A DNA stretch of 64,000 nucleotides, taken from contig NZ_CP025408.1 in the NCBI RefSeq assembly GCF_002847305.1, positions 1,695,001 through 1,759,000 of the forward strand. Reading direction: 5' to 3'. Below the pieces are notes generated by a model. That model had not been told where the DNA came from. It was given only the letters and a program-made list of their open reading frames with translations, and ran no database searches. The DNA comes from Paracoccus tegillarcae. GTDB taxonomy: Bacteria; Pseudomonadota; Alphaproteobacteria; Rhodobacterales; Rhodobacteraceae. Below are positions 1-8,833 of the stretch, piece by piece (the first letter of the stretch is position 1; the number at the start of each line of letters is the position of its first letter). Both the position numbers and the translations under genes were made by a program.

Positions 1-649
1 TGCCTGCCGAACCGAAGGCAAAGGCAACGTCGATCACGTCTGCCACGGCGTCCTCGACGGTTTGCAGATCGGCACCCAGATCCGCACTGGTCGTGACGTC
101 GATGGCATCCATCGCGGCAAGGATCGTGCCGCCCAGCGACAGGTCCGTGGCCGTCGGATCGACATCGATGGTCGACGGCGTCATGGTGCCATCGGCTGCG
201 CGGTCCAGCGAGGCAAGCACCTCGAAGTCGACCGTCTCGGAGCCGTTGACAAGGTTGATACCGTTGAACTGCGATGCACTGACCGCCGAGGTGATCTGTG
301 CCTTCAGATCGTCGATATCGGCCTGCAGCGTTTCGCGGTTGAAGCTGCCATCCTGGGCGGCAACCACCTTGGTCTTGATCTGATTCAACAGATCGCCGAC
401 CGTCTCGGCCGCGACGCGACCGTTGGTGATCACTGACGCGCCCATCGACAGGTTGCTTTGGATCGACTTGAACGCGCTGACGTCCGAATCCATCACCTTC
501 GAGATGGCCCAGATCGCCGCGTTGTCCTTGGCGTTGTTGATCATCTTGCCGGTCGAGATCGAGTCCTGGGTTTTCCCAAGGTTCTGGTTGATGCCCTTCA
601 AGGTCTGCAGGGCAACGATGGCACCGTTATTGGTCAGAATGCTGGACAT
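1..649 (-). CDS. fliC: flagellin, C-terminus cut by window edge
   Basis: Encodes the N-terminal 216 or so residues of flagellin, the filament subunit exported through the flagellar type III system. Translation from the ATG at 649 begins MSSILTNNGAIVALQTL and continues with the D0/D1 core typical of flagellins (LGKTQDSISTGKMINNAKDN, then a helix-rich stretch to FNGINLVNGS). The start is preceded on the minus strand by a near-perfect ribosome site (AGGAGG, 7 bases upstream). The frame is open to base 1, so the rest of the gene lies outside the window. It sits downstream of the flgJ/FlgN-like pair on the same strand. The family is certain from the N-terminal core. Confidence 0.95.
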   Translation of the reverse strand, partial: MSSILTNNGAIVALQTLKGINQNLGKTQDSISTGKMINNAKDNAAIWAISKVMDSDVSAFKSIQSNLSMGASVITNGRVAAETVGDLLNQIKTKVVAAQDGSFNRETLQADIDDLKAQITSAVSASQFNGINLVNGSETVDFEVLASLDRAADGTMTPSTIDVDPTATDLSLGGTILAAMDAIDVTTSADLGADLQTVEDAVADVIDVAFAFGSAG

Positions 650-667
650 GGTGTCCTCCTATTCAGT

Positions 668-682
668 GGGCGCTTTGCGCCC
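668..682. other. short GC-rich hairpin in flagellin 5' leader
   Basis: Perfect inverted repeat, arms GGGCGC (668-673) and GCGCCC (677-682) with a 3-base loop. On the minus strand it lies just upstream of the flagellin ribosome site, so it would form in the flagellin mRNA leader; on the plus strand it is followed by a short T run. A role in leader stability or translation control is inference only. Confidence 0.4.
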
Positions 683-824
683 GAGGTTTTTAAGAAACCG
701 GCCGTTCTGAACCGTCGGGCTTTAGAGCCCCACATTTTCCAATGCGATCACCCTTCTAAGGGCAGATGATTTACAATCGGTGAAATCGGTCAGCCGCTCA
801 AAGGCTAAGCGACTGGCATTTTAC

Positions 825-1145
825 TTAAAATCGACGCGGCTGGGCCGCGGCGGTGTCGGCAACCTTGCGCTTGCCCTGTTGGTCATAGGTCTCAAGCGAG
901 CGGGCGGAATGGATGATTGCCTGCATCTGTGCGGCCGCCGACTGCGCACCGGCAAGCGCGGCCTGGGCCAGTCCGCGCAGTTCTGCCATTCTTGCCTGCA
1001 ATGTCTCGGCGCAGGCTTCGTCTGGTGGATCGCGCTTCAGCAGAGACACGAGGTGTTCGACCCCATCAAGCGCCTCTTGCGGGCGGCCACCCATGACAGC
1101 GGCCTTGGTCAATTTGATCTGTTTGTCGATGAGATCGGGGATCAT
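825..1145 (-). CDS. FlgN-like flagellar export chaperone (tentative)
   Basis: A 106-residue, largely helical protein without signal peptide or membrane segment. FlgN proteins are cytoplasmic chaperones for hook-filament junction proteins. The C-terminal part (residues about 75-95, ...IHSARSLETYDQQGK) resembles the conserved 'LxTYDxxG' end of alphaproteobacterial FlgN-like proteins, and the gene overlaps the flgJ stop by 4 bases (ATGA at 1142-1145), so the two are translationally coupled. The position between flgJ and flagellin supports a flagellar role. The protein is short and low in conserved motifs, so the family call is moderate. Confidence 0.6.
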   Translation of the reverse strand: MIPDLIDKQIKLTKAAVMGGRPQEALDGVEHLVSLLKRDPPDEACAETLQARMAELRGLAQAALAGAQSAAAQMQAIIHSARSLETYDQQGKRKVADTAAAQPRRF

Positions 1146-1399
1146 GACGCCTCCTTCCGGCCAACGCTGAAGCCGAAATCAATCGAATCGGCCAGCAGCG
1201 CCGCGTATTCGCGCGTCAGGAAGGTCGAAAACTGTTCTTCGCCGATGCCACCGCCAAACATATCCTTGGACGGTTTGGGACCCGCATATTTCAGCATCTC
1301 TTCGAGAAAGACCTGTTCCAGCCGCTGATCGGAACGCTGCTGCGAGAGTTGGGGCGGGGCCGCCGGGGCGGCGATGAGATTTGTTTGCATTTTTTCCAT
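1142..1399 (-). CDS. flgJ: rod-binding protein, FlgJ N-terminal domain only
   Basis: Encodes 85 residues with the FlgJ rod-binding core (LEQVFLEEMLKYAGPKP, then a GGGIGEEQFSTFLTREYA stretch ending in DFGFSVG). In alphaproteobacteria FlgJ usually consists of this scaffold domain alone, without the muramidase domain of enterobacterial FlgJ; the length here fits that short form. It helps rod assembly in the periplasm. Two start codons are close together (1399 and 1390). It is transcribed divergently from fliK (95 bp apart) and overlaps the next gene by 4 bases. Confidence 0.85.
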   Translation of the reverse strand: MEKMQTNLIAAPAAPPQLSQQRSDQRLEQVFLEEMLKYAGPKPSKDMFGGGIGEEQFSTFLTREYAALLADSIDFGFSVGRKEAS

Positions 1400-1494
1400 T
1401 TTCGATGATTCACAAGGCCATCATGGCAGGCACCGGTAAATATTCGGTAATCTGCTTGGGGTATGTTCACTGCATGTTCGAACAGGACCTTTAG

Positions 1495-2982
1495 ATGGAT
1501 CGTGATCTTGTTTCTCTTGCCGCAAAGCCCGCAATTGCAGGGCATCGGGGGGCATTTCGGCCTGCCGCCGAGACCGGCGAATCGGCCTTTGCGGCGCGTT
1601 TGGGTGCCGATAGTCCGGCGCAGTCAGGGGCGGTCCCTGGGCCGGTTCAGCTGCCTCGAGAGGTAGAGGCCGCCCAGGCTCCGGTACAAGCAGGTCTGGT
1701 GAATGCCCCTGAATCTGTGCCTGATTCGGAAAGCGCTGCTGACACTGTTGCTGATGAAAGCGATGGGGCCGTGTTGGCGGAAGCTTGGGCGGATGCGCCC
1801 GATCAAGGCATGTTGCGGCCAGCCTACACGGAGGTCGAAGAGTATCCGGATGTGCCGTCGGCGACGGTTCAGAAAGAAATCGTGTTCGCATCGGACGGTG
1901 TCACCGACGGAGAACATGTCGCGGCGGGCATCCAACCAGCAAACGCTGATGGCGACAACACAGCCGGGGCGGTGGCAACAGCGGCGGGATCGGCAAGAGA
2001 CCCGGCAGTGGGTTCGGCCTTTGAGCAAGGCGGGACCGAGCGATCGAGCCATTCGGCGGGCGGGTCTGCTTTGGGCGATCAGATCAAGATGGGCGATGAT
2101 CGGGGGACAGGGCTACTGTCATCTGGACTTTCTACGTTGCCCGATGCCGGAGGGCTAATTCGCGCCACCTTGTCTGCGGGCTCAGCGCACACAGGCGCGG
2201 TGATGCAAGCTGCTGCTGAGCCGGCGATTCTGGCCGATTCTCGGCCCGTTGAACATCGCGCAGTCCTGGCCGAGGCGCTGCGCGGTCAGCGCGATGTGTT
2301 GCCCTGGCGTGAGGTGGGGGCATCTGCGACGGATATGCGCGCCCCTGCAGCGGGCAATCATCCGCTGCCGACTGGGCCGCTGACATTCGATAATGCGCTG
2401 ATGCCCCGGCCGACGATGCCTGCGGTTTCTGCGGGTATCCTCTTGCCGCCTGAGGCCGGCCTTATGGGCGACGCCGAGGGCGACCCGTCGTCGCTGCCAT
2501 CCGTTACCCTTTCGTCCGGTCCTGCCGTCGCCTTTTCGGCCACTGCCGGATCGGCGGCGGCGGTCTCTGCGGCGGGTGCGAGCCGGCAAGTGGCCGAGGC
2601 CGTGCTGCATCTTTACGGCGATCGAACCGAAATCGCCTTGTCACCGGAAGAGCTGGGCTCTGTCCGGTTGGTGGTGTCACGCGGCGAGAACGGGCCGTCG
2701 CTGACGGTCTGGGTCGAGCGGCCCGAGGTTCTGGAGATGTTGCGCCGCAACAGCGACGCGCTGCTGGCGGATCTGCAGGACGGTGGGCTGGACGGCGCGG
2801 CGCTTGATTTTCGAGATAGCGGGGAATGGCAGGATCAGGGTGGTGGCGGCTCGGGTGATGACGCAGCGCAGACGCTGGCGATTGGCCTGACGGGGCGCGG
2901 CGATGCGGTGCCAGACAACGAAGCTGATCATCGGGCGAAGTCAGGCGGCCATGATGTCGGTCGCCTGGATATCAGAGTTTAG
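1495..2982 (+). CDS. fliK: flagellar hook-length control protein FliK
   Basis: A 495-residue protein whose first ~365 residues are low-complexity, Ala/Gly/Asp-rich and poorly conserved, as expected of a molecular ruler, followed by the Flg_hook C-terminal domain (about 370-450) with the characteristic ALSPEELGSVRLVV segment. FliK measures the hook and switches the export apparatus from hook to filament substrates. The gene is followed after 15 bases by flgD, the hook cap, a common flagellar pairing, and is divergent from flgJ. The N-terminal part cannot be identified on its own; the call rests on the C-terminal domain and context. Confidence 0.85.
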   Translation: MDRDLVSLAAKPAIAGHRGAFRPAAETGESAFAARLGADSPAQSGAVPGPVQLPREVEAAQAPVQAGLVNAPESVPDSESAADTVADESDGAVLAEAWADAPDQGMLRPAYTEVEEYPDVPSATVQKEIVFASDGVTDGEHVAAGIQPANADGDNTAGAVATAAGSARDPAVGSAFEQGGTERSSHSAGGSALGDQIKMGDDRGTGLLSSGLSTLPDAGGLIRATLSAGSAHTGAVMQAAAEPAILADSRPVEHRAVLAEALRGQRDVLPWREVGASATDMRAPAAGNHPLPTGPLTFDNALMPRPTMPAVSAGILLPPEAGLMGDAEGDPSSLPSVTLSSGPAVAFSATAGSAAAVSAAGASRQVAEAVLHLYGDRTEIALSPEELGSVRLVVSRGENGPSLTVWVERPEVLEMLRRNSDALLADLQDGGLDGAALDFRDSGEWQDQGGGGSGDDAAQTLAIGLTGRGDAVPDNEADHRAKSGGHDVGRLDIRV

Positions 2983-2997
2983 AAACAGGAGTTAGAA

Positions 2998-3669
2998 ATG
3001 GTCGTACCGGTTTCGGGCAGCGCCGCCTTCGCGGCGCCCGCAGCGCAGGGCAGCGCGGGTGGGCAAAAATCACTTGCCAGTGGTGATTTCGAGACGTTCT
3101 TGCGCATGTTGACGGCGCAATTGAAAAACCAGGATCCGCTGAATCCGATGGAGGGTTCGGATTTCGCTGTGCAGTTGGCGACCTTCTCGGGTGTCGAGCA
3201 ACAGGCGCAGACGAATAGCCTTTTGTCGAGTTTGACACAGCAGATGGGTGGCGGCGTCGGGCAGCTGTCGGACTGGCTTGGTCGCGAGGTGCGCGTGACC
3301 GGGCCGGTCTGGTTCAGTGACAGGCCGCTGACCCTGGATATCAACCCTGATCCGCGCGCCGATAGCGTGCAGTTGGTGACCCTGACAGCAGGCGGTCGCG
3401 AGTTGATGCGCGAGGAGATCGGTGTTGGCGAAGGGCAGGTTGATTGGTTTGGTCATGACGCGCTGGGCAACAAGATGCCGGATGGCCTTTACACATACCG
3501 GGTCGAAAGCTGGCAGAACGGCGACAAGATCGCAGAAGCCGAGGTGGGCAGCTATGCCCGCGTTCTCGAGGCCGAGTTGGCGCGCGGCGGCGTTCAACTG
3601 GTGCTGGAAGGCGGCGCGATGACCATGGCCGATGAGGTGCAGGCGGTTCGCGACCCGCGCGTGCAGTGA
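2998..3669 (+). CDS. flgD: hook-capping scaffold protein FlgD
   Basis: Encodes 223 residues. The N-terminal FlgD signature is clear (residues about 29-75: DFETFLRMLTAQLKNQDPLN followed by PMEGSDFAVQLATFSGVEQQ), followed by the FlgD Ig-like/tudor region ending in a typical 'GLYTYRVE' strand. FlgD caps the growing hook and allows FlgE polymerisation. A strong ribosome site (CAGGAG) precedes the ATG. It is co-directional with fliK and probably co-transcribed. It ends 105 bases before the convergent ubiB gene; I saw no clear terminator in that gap. Confidence 0.93.
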   Translation: MVVPVSGSAAFAAPAAQGSAGGQKSLASGDFETFLRMLTAQLKNQDPLNPMEGSDFAVQLATFSGVEQQAQTNSLLSSLTQQMGGGVGQLSDWLGREVRVTGPVWFSDRPLTLDINPDPRADSVQLVTLTAGGRELMREEIGVGEGQVDWFGHDALGNKMPDGLYTYRVESWQNGDKIAEAEVGSYARVLEAELARGGVQLVLEGGAMTMADEVQAVRDPRVQ

Positions 3670-3774
3670 TGCCGACCCCGTTGCCGCCTTGGATCTGCGC
3701 GGATGTTGCCGGAACGGGCCGTGAGGCGGCGCGAGGCGCAGTGGGCGCGCTGGCAGCCATCGCGCGCAGTGGGA

Positions 3775-5310
3775 TCAGCCGATCGCCAGGCCCAGAGAGA
3801 GGCCGATCAGGGCAAACAGCGTGCCGGCGACCCAGGTTGGCATTCTTTTGCGCGGCGCGGCCTTCTCGGCCTCGATTTCGGCGCGATGGGCGCGGTCCCA
3901 CAATGCCTGTTCTACCACCTCGGGCAGCAGCGGGGCGTAGCGGCTGATGGTCTGGGCGATGCGCTTGGCGTCATTTGCGATGGCGCGGGGGCCAAGATTG
4001 TCGCGGATATAATCCGTGACAACGGGGCGCGCGGATTCCCAGATGTTCAACTGTGGATCCAGCGATCGCGCGACCCCTTCTACCACCACCATGGTGCGTT
4101 GCAGAAGGATAAGCTCGGTCCGCGTCTGCATCCCGAAACGTTCGGTGACCTCGAACAGATAGGACAGCAGGCTGGCCATCGATATCTTGCTGGCATTGGC
4201 GCCGAAGATCGGCTCGCCCACGGCACGCAAGGCGCGGGCAAAGGCGGCCTCGTCGCGGTCGCGGGGAACATAGCCGGCCTCGAAATGCACGCGCGCGACG
4301 CGGCGATAATCCCGCTGGATGAAGCCCATCAGGATCTCGGCATAGACGCGGCGGGTATATTCGTCGATCTCGCCCATGATGCCGAAATCATAGACGATCA
4401 GATCGCCATTCGCGGCGACCTTGAGGTTGCCGTGATGCATGTCGGCGTGAAAGAAACCGTCGCGCAGCGCATGCTGCAGGAACATCTGGATGACCCGGCG
4501 GCCCAGATCGACCGTGTCGTGACCGGCGGCGACGATCGCATCGCGGTCACCAAGCGGGATGCCTTCGGCCCAATCGCTGATGAGGACCCGGCGCGAGGAC
4601 AGCTGCCAGTCGGGCAACGGCAAATCCAGCCCCGGATCATCCTTGGTGTTTTCAAAGAATTCCGACGCAGAGGCTGCCTCTAGCCGCAGGTCCAGCTCGC
4701 CGGTCACGACCGATTCGAAATGATTGACCACGTCACGGGGGCGCAGGCGGCGACTGGCGGGCGAGAGCCGTTCGATCAGCGATGCCGCAAGGTGAAAGGC
4801 GTCGATGTCGCGGCGAAAGGCAGCCTCGATATCGGGGCGCAAGATCTTGACCGCGACATCCTGATCCGTCGCATGCAGCCGGGCGCGGTGAACCTGCGCA
4901 ATCGAGGCGGCGGCGACGGGTTCGGAAAATTCGGCAAAGATCGCCTCGACCGGCTGGTGCAGCTCGGTCTGGATGATCCGGCGCGCGGTCTCGGTCGGAA
5001 AGGGCGGCAGCTTGTCCTGCAACATGCGCAGCTGGTCTGCCAGCTCGGTCCCGACCACATCGGCGCGGGTCGAAAGGATCTGGCCGAACTTGATATAGGC
5101 CGGCCCAAGCGCGGTGATGGCGCGGGTGACCGGCGGCAGGTTCGGGTCACCCTTGTAGCCCAGCCAGCGGAACGGCCAGCCCAGCACGCGGGCGGCCATG
5201 CGGACGCGCGGCGGGGCCTCGACGGCATCCAGCGCGACGCCCATCGCACCGCTGCGTTCGAAGGTCGCGCCCGTGCGGATCAGGCGCCAGATATTGTGTG
5301 GGCCGCGCAT
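3775..5310 (-). CDS. ubiB: ubiquinone biosynthesis atypical kinase/ATPase UbiB
   Basis: A 511-residue ABC1/ADCK-type protein required for ubiquinone synthesis. It carries the family-defining KxGQ motif (KFGQ, residues 74-77), the VAIK-like lysine (AVKIL, around 153), the HxN catalytic loop (HADMHHGN) and a DFG-like metal-binding motif (DFGIMGE). The last ~19 residues form a hydrophobic membrane anchor (TLFALIGLSLGLAIG). It lies one base downstream of ubiE on the same strand, the standard alphaproteobacterial ubiE-ubiB pair. Confidence 0.95.
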   Translation of the reverse strand: MRGPHNIWRLIRTGATFERSGAMGVALDAVEAPPRVRMAARVLGWPFRWLGYKGDPNLPPVTRAITALGPAYIKFGQILSTRADVVGTELADQLRMLQDKLPPFPTETARRIIQTELHQPVEAIFAEFSEPVAAASIAQVHRARLHATDQDVAVKILRPDIEAAFRRDIDAFHLAASLIERLSPASRRLRPRDVVNHFESVVTGELDLRLEAASASEFFENTKDDPGLDLPLPDWQLSSRRVLISDWAEGIPLGDRDAIVAAGHDTVDLGRRVIQMFLQHALRDGFFHADMHHGNLKVAANGDLIVYDFGIMGEIDEYTRRVYAEILMGFIQRDYRRVARVHFEAGYVPRDRDEAAFARALRAVGEPIFGANASKISMASLLSYLFEVTERFGMQTRTELILLQRTMVVVEGVARSLDPQLNIWESARPVVTDYIRDNLGPRAIANDAKRIAQTISRYAPLLPEVVEQALWDRAHRAEIEAEKAAPRKRMPTWVAGTLFALIGLSLGLAIG

Positions 5311-5311
5311 C

Positions 5312-6058
5312 CTACAGCTTCCACCCCGAATGCAGCGCGGCGACGCCCATGGTCATGTTGCGGTATTGCACACGCTCGAAACCGGCGGCGCGGATCAGGG
5401 CTGCAAACGCCTCTTGATCGGGAAAGCGACGGATCGATTCGACCAGATATTGATAGCTGTCGCGATCACCGGTCACGGCCTTGCCCATCGCAGGGATCAC
5501 GTTGAAGGAGTACCGGTCATAGGCCCATTGCGCCATAGGTACGGGCAGTTGCGAAAATTCCAGCACCATCAGACGACCGCCGGGACGCAGCACGCGAAAC
5601 GCCTCGGACAGTGCGTCGGGAATGCGGGTGACGTTGCGGATGCCAAAGCTGATCGTATAGCGATCAAAGGAATTATCCGCGAAGGGCAGCGCCATGGCAT
5701 CGCCCGTGACCCAGTCAAGACGCTCGGCCAGCCTTGCGGCCTCGGCCCGTTTGCGGCCTTCGATCAGCATCTGTTCGGTCATGTCGCAGACGGTGACCTC
5801 GGCCTCGGGCGCGCGTTCCAGAAAGCGAAAGGCGACATCGCCCGTGCCGCCCGCCACATCCAGCAAACGCTGGCCGTTTCGCGGTGCCAGCCAGTCCATC
5901 ATCGCGGCTTTCCAGACGCGGTGGATGCCCACGCTCATCAGGTCGTTCATCACGTCATAGCGCGATGCGACGCTGGTAAAGACGTCATGGACCTTGCCGG
6001 CCTTGGCGTCCTCGTCCACTTCCTGAAAGCCGAAATGCGTGGTTTTCTTATCGCTCAT
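5312..6058 (-). CDS. ubiE: demethylmenaquinone/ubiquinone C-methyltransferase UbiE
   Basis: A 248-residue class I SAM-dependent methyltransferase. The SAM-binding loop [10 protein letters not shown] is at residues 65-74, and the UbiE signatures [17 protein letters not shown] (about 34-50) and [10 protein letters not shown] are present. It methylates the quinone ring at C-2 (ubiquinone numbering) in the cytoplasmic membrane pathway. I chose the ATG at 6058 because it gives the family's usual N-terminus ([14 protein letters not shown]); the frame stays open upstream but runs into the divergent mutM gene. It is the first gene of the ubiE-ubiB pair. Confidence 0.95.
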   Translation of the reverse strand: MSDKKTTHFGFQEVDEDAKAGKVHDVFTSVASRYDVMNDLMSVGIHRVWKAAMMDWLAPRNGQRLLDVAGGTGDVAFRFLERAPEAEVTVCDMTEQMLIEGRKRAEAARLAERLDWVTGDAMALPFADNSFDRYTISFGIRNVTRIPDALSEAFRVLRPGGRLMVLEFSQLPVPMAQWAYDRYSFNVIPAMGKAVTGDRDSYQYLVESIRRFPDQEAFAALIRAAGFERVQYRNMTMGVAALHSGWKL

Positions 6059-6158
6059 GCGCTTGCCGTTTTCTGCCTGCGCGACCAGATAGAGCCCGCG
6101 CGCCGCCGGCACAATGACCGGGATGACGCGCACGTGCAATGCGACGAAAGGGAATGAT

Positions 6159-7004
6159 GTGCCCGAATTGCCCGAAGTCGAGACCGTGATGCGGGGCCTG
6201 AGGCCGCATCTCGAGGGCCGCGTCATCGCCCGGGCCGAGGCGCGCAGGCCGGATCTGCGCTGGCCGATGCCGGTCGATCTGGTGCAGGTGCTGACCGGCG
6301 CGCGGGTTCTGGGTCTGCGTCGACGGTCGAAATATCTGCTGGCCGATCTGGATCGTGGCGGCGCGCTGCTGATGCATCTGGGCATGTCGGGCAGGCTGCT
6401 GGTCGAGGGCGCGGGGCTGGCAGGCATGCACCGCGAGCCTGCGATTCGGCCGCGCCACGATCATGTTGTGCTGACAACGGATGAGGGCACGACCATCACC
6501 TTCAACGATGCGCGCCGGTTCGGCATGGTCGATTTGATCCGCGAGGGCGAGGATCACCCGCTGCTGGGTCAGATCGGGCCAGAACCCTTGGGTCCGGACT
6601 TTACGCCGGCCTGTCTGGCCGCGGCTTTTGCGGGGCGAAAGGCGCCGGTCAAGCAGGCGCTGCTGGATCAGCGCATCGTGGCGGGTCTGGGCAATATCTA
6701 TGTCAGCGAGGCGCTGCATCGCGCCGGCATCGACCCGCGCAGGGCGGCCGGGCGAATCGGCGCGGCGCGGATTGCGGCGCTGGTCGGACATATTCGTGAT
6801 GTGCTGACCGATGCCATCGCCGCCGGCGGCAGCAGTCTGCGCGATCACCGTCAGGCCACCGGCGAGTTGGGCTATTTCCAACACAGCTTTCGCGTCTATG
6901 ACCGCGCGGGTGCGGCATGTCCGATGCCGGGTTGTGGTGGCACCATCCGGCGGATCGTTCAGTCGGGGCGGTCCAGCTTTTACTGCCCGGTCTGCCAGCG
7001 CTGA
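6159..7004 (+). CDS. mutM: formamidopyrimidine-DNA glycosylase
   Basis: Encodes the 281-residue base-excision repair enzyme that removes 8-oxoguanine and formamidopyrimidines. The start is the GTG at 6159, because the catalytic residue must be Pro2: the protein then begins (M)PELPEVETV. An AAAGGGA ribosome site lies just upstream. The conserved lysine of the RRRSKYLL segment is near residue 58 and a C-terminal zinc finger (CPMPGC ... CPVC) is complete. The gene is divergent from ubiE with 100 bases between the starts. Confidence 0.96.
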   Translation: MPELPEVETVMRGLRPHLEGRVIARAEARRPDLRWPMPVDLVQVLTGARVLGLRRRSKYLLADLDRGGALLMHLGMSGRLLVEGAGLAGMHREPAIRPRHDHVVLTTDEGTTITFNDARRFGMVDLIREGEDHPLLGQIGPEPLGPDFTPACLAAAFAGRKAPVKQALLDQRIVAGLGNIYVSEALHRAGIDPRRAAGRIGAARIAALVGHIRDVLTDAIAAGGSSLRDHRQATGELGYFQHSFRVYDRAGAACPMPGCGGTIRRIVQSGRSSFYCPVCQR

Positions 7005-7079
7005 TACGGCAACCGCTGGCCTAGCCGCGCCTGGCCTGCTAGGAAATGCTCGACATAAAATTTCACAAGGGTCCAACCC

Positions 7080-7856
7080 ATGGCTTATGAAAGCATCATC
7101 GTCGAGATCGAGGATGAGGTCGCGCTGATCCGGCTGAACCGGCCAGACGCGCTGAACGCCTTGAACAAGCAACTGCTGGACGAACTGGCTGCGGCACTGA
7201 CAGAGGCAGATCAGAACGACAAGGTGCGCTGCATCGTTTTGACGGGCAGTGAAAAAGCGTTCGCCGCCGGCGCCGATATCAAGGAAATGGCCGACAAATC
7301 CTTTGTCGATGTCTTTACCGAGGATCTGTTCACCGGCCCGACCGAGGCGATCTTGCGCGTGCGCAAACCGATCATCGCCGCGGTCAGCGGTTATGCCCTG
7401 GGCGGCGGCTGCGAATTGGCCATGACCTGCGATTTCATCATCGCGGCCGAGAACGCGAAATTCGGACAGCCGGAAATCAATCTGGGCGTTATCGCCGGCA
7501 TCGGCGGAACGCAGCGCCTGACCCGATTCGTCGGCAAGGCCAAGGCGATGGACATGAACCTGACCGGGCGCTTCATGGATGCGGCCGAGGCCGAGCGTTC
7601 GGGGCTGGTCAGCCGCGTCGTGCCCACCGGCAAGGTGGTCGCCGAGGCATTGGCCGCGGCGCAGAAGATCGCAGAAAAATCGCAGATTTCGGTGCGCGCG
7701 GCGAAAGAATCGGTGAACCGGTCCTATGAAACGACATTGCGCGAAGGGCTGCTGTTCGAGCGCCGCCTGTTCAATGCATTGTTCGCCACCGAGGACCAGA
7801 AAGAGGGCATGTCGGCCTTTTTGGAAAAGCGCGAGCCGCAGTTCCGCGACAAGTAG
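7080..7856 (+). CDS. enoyl-CoA hydratase (crotonase family)
   Basis: A 258-residue crotonase-fold enzyme, most likely a short-chain enoyl-CoA hydratase of fatty-acid or phenylacetate-type beta-oxidation. The two oxyanion-hole segments are visible (AAGADIKEM near 62-70 and [12 protein letters not shown] near 104-115), with the first catalytic Glu in GGCELA and the second Glu expected near QPEINLGVI. The gene is conserved between mutM and rpsT in related genomes, which marks synteny rather than function. Substrate range cannot be read from sequence. Confidence 0.9.
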   Translation: MAYESIIVEIEDEVALIRLNRPDALNALNKQLLDELAAALTEADQNDKVRCIVLTGSEKAFAAGADIKEMADKSFVDVFTEDLFTGPTEAILRVRKPIIAAVSGYALGGGCELAMTCDFIIAAENAKFGQPEINLGVIAGIGGTQRLTRFVGKAKAMDMNLTGRFMDAAEAERSGLVSRVVPTGKVVAEALAAAQKIAEKSQISVRAAKESVNRSYETTLREGLLFERRLFNALFATEDQKEGMSAFLEKREPQFRDK

Positions 7857-7893
7857 GCCTTTACTTCCCTGACCCCCTGGCTTAAAGGCGCTT

Positions 7894-7909
7894 CCCACAT
7901 GCGTGTGGG
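7894..7909. other. hairpin in ech-rpsT spacer
   Basis: Perfect inverted repeat with 6-base arms (CCCACA / TGTGGG) and a TGCG loop, the first of two stem-loops between the enoyl-CoA hydratase stop and rpsT. No T run follows. It may belong to the rpsT leader or to transcript-end processing. Confidence 0.4.
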
Positions 7910-7930
7910 CCCGCTTAGGCAAGAATCATG

Positions 7931-7971
7931 ATCCGCTTCTGGTCAGAAGTGGATTGCGTGGGTCTTTTTTT
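7931..7971 (+). terminator. stem-loop with T run upstream of rpsT (terminator or attenuator)
   Basis: A 10-bp stem (ATCCGCTTCT at 7931-7940 with AGAAGTGGAT at 7945-7954, one G-U pair) closes a 4-base GGTC loop. A run of seven T residues follows at 7965-7971, but 10 bases after the stem. It lies 40 bases before the rpsT ATG, so it could end the upstream crotonase transcript or act in the rpsT leader. The distance from stem to T run is longer than in a classical terminator. Confidence 0.5.
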
Positions 7972-8010
7972 GCGCAAACGAAATGCAACCAGATCCACGG
8001 AGCCGATCAC

Positions 8011-8280
8011 ATGGCTAATACCATTCAATCCAAAAAACGCGCTCGCCAGGCCGAGCACCGCACCGCCATCAACAAGGCGCGCCGTTCGCGTATCCGCACC
8101 TTCCTGCGCAAAGTCGAAGAAGCCATCGCCGGCGGCAATGTCGAAACGGCACGCGACGCGCTTAAAGCGGCCCAGCCCGAACTGATGCGCGGCGTGACCA
8201 AAGGCGTTTATCACAAGAACACTGCATCGCGGAAAATCTCGCGGTTGTCGTCGCGTGTGAAAGCGATGTCGAACAGCTGA
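8011..8280 (+). CDS. rpsT: 30S ribosomal protein S20
   Basis: Encodes the 89-residue small-subunit protein S20, which binds 16S rRNA. The sequence starts [20 protein letters not shown] and keeps the family's basic helical composition and the conserved [19 protein letters not shown] segment. S20 is autoregulated translationally in E. coli; here two stem-loops precede the gene. The next gene is dnaA, separated by a long non-coding stretch. Confidence 0.98.
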   Translation: MANTIQSKKRARQAEHRTAINKARRSRIRTFLRKVEEAIAGGNVETARDALKAAQPELMRGVTKGVYHKNTASRKISRLSSRVKAMSNS

Positions 8281-8335
8281 GTCGACGATCGTCGATGCCG
8301 CGTTGCGGTACTGCAACGGGTGCAACAGGCAATAC

Positions 8336-8363
8336 TGGGGCGTGGGGGAAACCCTGCGCCCCA
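8336..8363 (+). terminator. 12-bp hairpin with GAAA tetraloop downstream of rpsT
   Basis: TGGGGCGTGGGG pairs with CCCTGCGCCCCA through 12 base pairs (two G-U) closed by a GAAA loop. It lies 56 bases after the rpsT stop. No T run follows, so it may be a transcript-stabilising 3' end or a Rho-assisted stop rather than a simple intrinsic terminator. Confidence 0.5.
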
Positions 8364-8701
8364 ACTGCTTAACGACTTGTTAACTATTTGATTCGCAGCG
8401 CATTTTTCGAGCTATTTGGTTTTTTTCCTTATTGGTCAAAGTGCTGTGCAGATTCGATGCGTGCCAAGTCGTGTCAAGCGCAATGATCGGTTGCGCGGCT
8501 GTGTTGCGGATTGCTAGTTTGCCTCCAGCGATTCACATCGCGCCTTGGGGGTTGTTGCGAAACCGACCTTAGCTGCCGCTTCGGATGATTTTCGCGACTG
8601 GTGTCAGGGATGGGAACATCTCTCGAAAGGGAACGATGACGGCGGGCTGCCACCTGCCAGCGTCTGGCCTTTTGATATCACATCGGCTGTCTCGGCCGGG
8701 T

Positions 8702-8719
8702 GATGGCGGGTCCGCCATC
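8702..8719. promoter_or_regulatory. perfect inverted repeat upstream of dnaA
   Basis: GATGGCGG (8702-8709) and CCGCCATC (8712-8719) form perfect 8-base arms separated by 2 bases, 115 bases before the dnaA ATG. The compact symmetry could be a dimeric regulator site or a leader hairpin in the dnaA transcript. No known consensus is recognised. Confidence 0.35.
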
Positions 8720-8833
8720 TCTCGGGTGACGCATGTCGTGCTTCTTGTCGGGCTGTGGGTTTGCGGTGCCGTCACCTCTGAAACGGGGGGCGGTTTGGGG
8801 ACAGGTTGCAGTGACAGGGTACGGGCAAAAAAA

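Larger units (their letters stand above)
8281..8833. other. 553-bp rpsT-dnaA intergenic region with hairpins, no clear DnaA boxes
   Basis: Contains a 6-bp hairpin directly after the rpsT stop (CGTTGC 8301-8306 / GCAACG 8313-8318), a strong 12-bp hairpin (8336-8363), an AT-rich stretch at about 8368-8442 with a T7 run, and an 18-base inverted repeat at 8702-8719. An open frame continues upstream of the dnaA ATG as far as 8585, but its residues do not resemble DnaA and the region is better read as untranslated leader. I found no TTATCCACA-type DnaA boxes, so I do not call an origin here. Confidence 0.6.

Noticed and set aside
3666..3774. Gene in the flgD-ubiB gap
   Set aside because: A short frame exists but has no ribosome site and reads through the convergent ubiB gene.
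6048..7922. Long open frame on the minus strand across mutM and enoyl-CoA hydratase
   Set aside because: It lies antisense to two certain genes. In GC-rich sequence, long antisense frames are common, and its composition does not look like a protein family.
8585..8833. Upstream extension of the dnaA frame by 83 codons
   Set aside because: The residues have no DnaA similarity and include Cys/Gly-rich low-complexity sequence; the ATG at 8834 gives a normal DnaA start.
8281..8833. Chromosomal origin (oriC) near dnaA
   Set aside because: No DnaA-box set is visible, and in Rhodobacterales oriC is often elsewhere. Full chromosome skew would be needed.
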